Assembly: GCA_958298945.1 (NCBI GenBank)
Contig: OY282610.1
Coordinates: 36,711,667 to 36,775,666, forward strand
Length of the DNA stretch: 64,000 bases
Direction: 5' to 3'
Origin: Atherix ibis
Taxonomy: Eukaryota > Arthropoda > Insecta > Diptera > Athericidae
Of the stretch, positions 62,601 to 64,000 are shown in pieces (position 1 is the stretch's first letter; each line of letters starts with the position of its first letter). The notes below the pieces were generated by a model, which saw only the letters and a program-made list of their open reading frames with translations, did no database searches and was not told the DNA's origin. A program made the position numbers and the translations under genes.

Positions 62601-64000
62601 TTTAGTTCGGAGTTACTTCTACACATACCCCAGTGGTATGCGGTCGTTTTAGTACCCGAAGCATAACCCTCAGCCGATTGCTTCTCTCTCTCAGTAAAAA
62701 TATAGGTTTTATACTTGTTTGATGTTATTTTTGTTGTAATTTTTTTTTGAGATAGTTTGACCCTCCAAATACTACCCTTTCTTAGTTGTAGCTTCTTGGG
62801 AATAGAACCATCGTGTAGCCCCGGAAATTCCTGACTTGTCCGTGCCTATCTTGGTTACCCTAATCCCCCCTTTAGGCTTCTAGAACAAAAGTTCTGTTGG
62901 CTTGACATTTTCAGAGTGAGCTTTGACGTCGACTGCAACTTTGACGCAGGCTTCAAGGCTCGACCGCAAATTTGAAGTCCACCTAGGTCCTGACTTTGAC
63001 GCTGACCGCAACTTTGACGTGACCGCAAATCTGCCTTTATCCTTTGTTCCCGTCTGAATTAGTCCTGGTGTCCCGCGTAAATTCGTTGCAGGCCATTTTG
63101 TAGGAATTTTCCAACTGCCAGCCATTTTTACGCAATTTCACAGGATTTCTGTACAAGAATTGATCCTGCATGTATATTAGCATTGGGAAGTGACTACTAA
63201 CACTAATTATTTGTAGTCCTACAATTTCCCCATCCCCCTCTACCAAGGACATCATATTGCCATTACATACACAGGTACAATACAATATTTAGCGTAATTA
63301 CGTACTAATACTTGCATTAAATATTTTAGAAAATTGACCATCATACAAACGTTCCACCATACATTGTCAAGCTCAGCAACAACATATACATCTCAGATAT
63401 GTTATGCCATGTAGCCAACTATTTTCAAAGCCAGCATCAACATCTTTCGACCACATTGTTATAGTATTAGTGAGTCTAGAGCAATTTCCTTGAAAATCTG
63501 CTGGACATTGTATTCGAAAAGGTACAAGAATATACGTGCATGGAAACTTCTAAATTCACTTTATGTGCGTTGCATTCGTGTGATTGAATAGTTAATACTA
63601 CAGCCACCTCCGGCACATCTGCGACAATTTGTCCATGGTTCTATTATATTGATAGGATGTTTAGTTGCATAGATATGGCTGTACGCGTGATAGTTTTTTG
63701 TACAAAGTCGTCATCTAATGCGCACCGTGAAGCAGTGTATAACGTAAATTTTTGCCTAGGTCAGCTCAGAAGCGTCGGATTTAGTTCGGAGTTACTTCTA
63801 CACATACCCCAGTGGTATGCGGTCGTTTTAGTACCCGAAGCATAACCCTCAGCCGATTGCTTCTCTCTCTCAGTAAAAATATAGGTTTTATACTTGTTTG
63901 ATGTTATTTTTGTTGTAATTTTTTTTGAGATAGTTTGACCCTCCAAATACTACCCTTTCTTAGTTGTAGCTTCTTGGGAATAGAACCATCGTGTAGCCCC
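53641..64000. repeat. Tandem array of 1179-bp units, 8.8 copies, open to the right
   Basis: Units begin (CCGCGTAAATTC) at 53641, 54820, 55999, 57178, 58357, 59536, 60715, 61894 and 63073. The period is exactly 1179 throughout. Copies 2-8 differ by only a few bases, and the first, edge copy differs most. The last unit runs off the window; the visible part has its own substitutions near 63144, 63164 and 63206. Short open frames recur in each unit on both strands, but they have no domain, no splice pattern and no start context. I call it satellite-like or a long tandem duplication. It is not ribosomal, histone or any gene cluster I recognise. Confidence 0.97.
54668..54775. repeat. Short motif cluster inside each 1179-bp unit
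   Basis: In this unit CTTTGACG occurs at 54668, 54686, 54741 and 54759, and GACCGCAA at 54709, 54751 and 54768. The same cluster recurs every 1179 bases. The first CTTTGACGTC contains a CRE-like TGACGTC. Function unknown. Confidence 0.7.

Noticed and set aside
53611..63946. Recurrent 60-82 codon open frames on both strands of the 1179-bp units, e.g. MYCTCVCNGNMMSL
   Set aside because: They recur only because the units are nearly identical. They overlap each other on both strands and have no domain, and nothing shows selection on coding.

Overview
The window is nuclear DNA of an insect, most likely a higher fly (Brachycera). It is very AT-rich, the host genes have short spliced exons, one gene is an almost Drosophila-like histamine-gated chloride channel (ort), and most of the rest is dead transposons. 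I cannot name the species; a tephritid or other schizophoran fly is a guess.

Four host genes can be supported, all on the minus strand: ort (4540-8581, 5' end not found), the OTU deubiquitinase Duba/OTUD5 (32066-35293, six exons), an unrecognised four-exon gene for a 232-residue lysine-rich protein (41207-42106), and the mitochondrial outer-membrane assembly factor Sam50 (50253-52461, eight exons, 448 residues). For the last three a continuous reading frame runs from ATG to stop after splicing. They belong to unrelated pathways: visual signalling, ubiquitin editing and mitochondrial protein import. I see no operon-like logic.

Region by region: 0-4 kb holds a dead mariner and a 5'-truncated R1-like LINE. 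From 4.5 to 11 kb is ort, with a mariner relic in an intron and an internally deleted copia-like LTR element (8758-10941) just upstream of the first exon I can see. From 11 to 31 kb is a transposon graveyard: at least four more mariners, four relics of a second mariner type (DD41D/rosa-like), one mariner nested inside a DD41D relic, a LINE tail and about 5 kb of featureless AT-rich DNA. From 36 to 49 kb lies a little-known TIR element family whose larger copies carry pieces of a THAP DNA-binding domain, two TA-flanked MITE-like families, an 805-bp direct repeat, and a TA-flanked inverted-repeat element that has swallowed a piece of mitochondrial nad5.

From 53641 to the right edge the sequence is a tandem array of 1179-bp units, almost nine copies, continuing beyond the window. 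It has no convincing coding capacity, but each unit carries an internal cluster of short repeated motifs.

The signals most worth following are the THAP/TIR family, the nad5 fragment inside a transposon, the 1179-bp array with its patchwork of unit variants, and several long perfect hairpins inside dead transposons that look like template-switch scars.
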